Source: Lutibacter sp.
GTDB lineage: Bacteria; Bacteroidota; Bacteroidia; Flavobacteriales; Flavobacteriaceae
Length of the DNA stretch: 49,183 bases
Direction: 5' to 3'
NCBI GenBank assembly: GCA_030683995.1
Contig: JAUXPH010000034.1
Location: forward strand, 1 to 49,183
The position numbers and the translations under genes are program-made. The notes below the pieces were generated by a model, which was given only the letters and a program-made list of their open reading frames with translations, was not told the origin of the DNA and did no database searches. Below are positions 47,877 to 49,183 of this stretch, one piece after another. Numbering within the stretch: the first letter of the stretch is position 1; each line of letters begins with the position of its first letter.

Positions 47877-49183
47877 ATGAAAAACATTAAAGTTATTCAG
47901 GAGTTACACAATTTAGGAATTACAGGTTATCACGAGGTTTCGTACAATCCTTCTTATGAAGAATTATTCAAAGCCGAAGTTTCTCACCAACGTGTTGGAT
48001 TTGAAAAAGGAGCATTAACAGATAGTGGTACAGTGGCCGTAAAAACAGGTGTTTTTACCGGACGTTCACCAAAAGACAGATTTATTGTAAAAGATGATGT
48101 CACTAAAGACACCATTTATTGGGATGATAAAGTGAATTTTCCAACCACTTTGGAAGTTTATAACGATTTGAAAGCTTTGGTGCTAGAGCAACTTTCCACG
48201 TCAAAAAAATTATATGTGGTTGATGCGTTTTGTGGCACAAACCCAGACACACGATTGAAAGTTCGTTTTGTGATGGAAGTTGCGTGGCAAGCTCATTTTG
48301 TCACCAATATGTTTATCAGACCTTCCATTTACGAATTGGAAAACTTTGGCGAACCAGATTTTATTGTGATGAACGGTTCTAAAACCGTAAATCCGAAATG
48401 GAAAGAACATAAATTGAATTCAGAGAATTTTGTGGTGTTTAATCTTACCGAAAAAGTGCAATTGATTGGCGGTAGCTGGTATGGTGGTGAAATGAAAAAA
48501 GGAATGTTTTCTATTATGAACTATTACTTGCCACTTCGCGGAATTGCTTCTATGCACTGTTCTGCCAACGTTGGTGAAAAAGGTGATGTTGCTGTTTTCT
48601 TCGGATTGTCAGGAACAGGAAAAACAACGCTTTCTGCCGATCCAAAACGTTATTTAATTGGTGATGATGAGCACGGCTGGGATCACAATGGCGTATTTAA
48701 TTTTGAGGGCGGATGCTACGCCAAAGTAATTGATTTGAGCGAAAAAAACGAACCCGATATTTGGAGAGCCATTAAAAGAGACGCTTTATTGGAAAATGTT
48801 GCCGTTAACGAATATGGTGAAGTAGATTTTTACGACCATACAATTACGGAAAACTCAAGGGTTTCTTATCCAATTTATCATATAAACAAAATTGTGTTGC
48901 CGTCTAAAGCCGGCCATGCAAGTAACATTATTTATCTTTCTGCCGATGCTTTTGGGGTATTGCCTCCAGTTTCTATTTTGGATGATGCGCAGGCACAATA
49001 TCACTTCTTATGTGGATTTACTTCTAAATTGGCAGGTACAGAAAGAGGAATTACAGAGCCGCAACCATCTTTTTCTCCGGCTTTTGGTGAAGCGTTTTTA
49101 ACATTGCATCCAACAATGTACTCTAAAACATTGGTTTCAAAAATGAAAGAACACAATGCCAAAGCTTACCTTGTGAATACAGG
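47877..49183 (+). CDS. pckA: ATP-dependent phosphoenolpyruvate carboxykinase, N-terminal part
   Basis: About 435 codons are present; the gene runs off the window. Family marks: [13 protein letters not shown] near residue 60, the P-loop [16 protein letters not shown] near 240-255, GDDEHGWD with the metal-binding Asp, and [10 protein letters not shown], typical of the ATP-using enzyme. It converts oxaloacetate to phosphoenolpyruvate in gluconeogenesis. Start is ATG 47877. The in-frame stretch reads through without stop to the end, so nothing suggests damage. Confidence 0.95.
   Translation, partial: MKNIKVIQELHNLGITGYHEVSYNPSYEELFKAEVSHQRVGFEKGALTDSGTVAVKTGVFTGRSPKDRFIVKDDVTKDTIYWDDKVNFPTTLEVYNDLKALVLEQLSTSKKLYVVDAFCGTNPDTRLKVRFVMEVAWQAHFVTNMFIRPSIYELENFGEPDFIVMNGSKTVNPKWKEHKLNSENFVVFNLTEKVQLIGGSWYGGEMKKGMFSIMNYYLPLRGIASMHCSANVGEKGDVAVFFGLSGTGKTTLSADPKRYLIGDDEHGWDHNGVFNFEGGCYAKVIDLSEKNEPDIWRAIKRDALLENVAVNEYGEVDFYDHTITENSRVSYPIYHINKIVLPSKAGHASNIIYLSADAFGVLPPVSILDDAQAQYHFLCGFTSKLAGTERGITEPQPSFSPAFGEAFLTLHPTMYSKTLVSKMKEHNAKAYLVNT

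Overview
The window is AT-rich and reads as a Bacteroidota genome, most likely a marine or sediment Flavobacteriia. Three things point there: promoters of the TAnnTTTG type with no Shine-Dalgarno signal, Bacteroidota-specific mobile-element families (CTnDOT-like integrase, RteC, DUF6943, DUF5675), and close Flavobacteriia-type protein sequences. The ends are a partial DUF5675 gene (left) and a partial pckA (right).

Layout. (1) 1-1264: the end of one island, holding a conserved cassette of unknown function (DUF5675 protein, a 251-aa protein) and a divergent small DNA-binding-like gene. (2) 1359-1602: an attachment-like site with a tRNA 3'-end fragment, a terminator hairpin and a perfect 15-bp inverted repeat. 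(3) 1690-6309: mobile-element genes, namely a tyrosine integrase without the usual TGLR arginine, RteC, an excisionase-like HTH protein, a replication or regulatory HTH protein and a DnaC-like ATPase. (4) 7085-28997: a c-type cytochrome locus with two NHL beta-propeller proteins, multiheme cytochromes carrying 12, 4, 9 and 11 heme motifs, an outer-membrane beta-barrel, the fused cytochrome c synthase CcsBA, three OB-fold-like exported paralogues, a hybrid sensor kinase, an M28 peptidase and a monoheme cytochrome c. (5) 29102-36177: accessory genes (orphan receiver, DUF6943, DUF2493, a TIR-NTPase defence candidate) and a second, nearly identical copy of the 251-aa/DUF5675 cassette with its small membrane proteins. 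(6) 36178-37495: repeat arrays, the second small DNA-binding-like gene and a second attachment-like site that repeats 1474-1602 at a constant offset of 35,893 bp. (7) 37607-44425: an arsenic locus (three ArsR, ArsP-like permease, ArsM, phosphatase-type arsenate reductase, ACR3, ArsE/F/G-like). (8) 44562-49183: ordinary chromosome (tRNA methyltransferase, saccharopine dehydrogenase family, DUF2007, DUF423, pckA).

How it fits together. The cytochrome locus looks like a complete extracellular electron-transfer route: an OmcE-like tetraheme protein (10129) as a possible filament subunit, a larger 12-heme relative, a lipoprotein/barrel/periplasmic-cytochrome set resembling a porin-cytochrome conduit, and a dedicated heme-attachment enzyme. 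Six promoters in it share a Crp/Fnr-type palindrome TGA-N6-TCA placed exactly 35 bp before the TAnnTTT(G/A) element, i.e. near -41.5. One palindrome at 19418-19429 serves ccsBA and the OB-fold genes symmetrically in both directions. The whole locus lies between the two attachment-like repeats, so it may be cargo of an integrated element that sits in tandem with another carrying the same cassette. In the arsenic locus, three ArsR-type operators each wrap their inverted repeat exactly around the -7 octamer.
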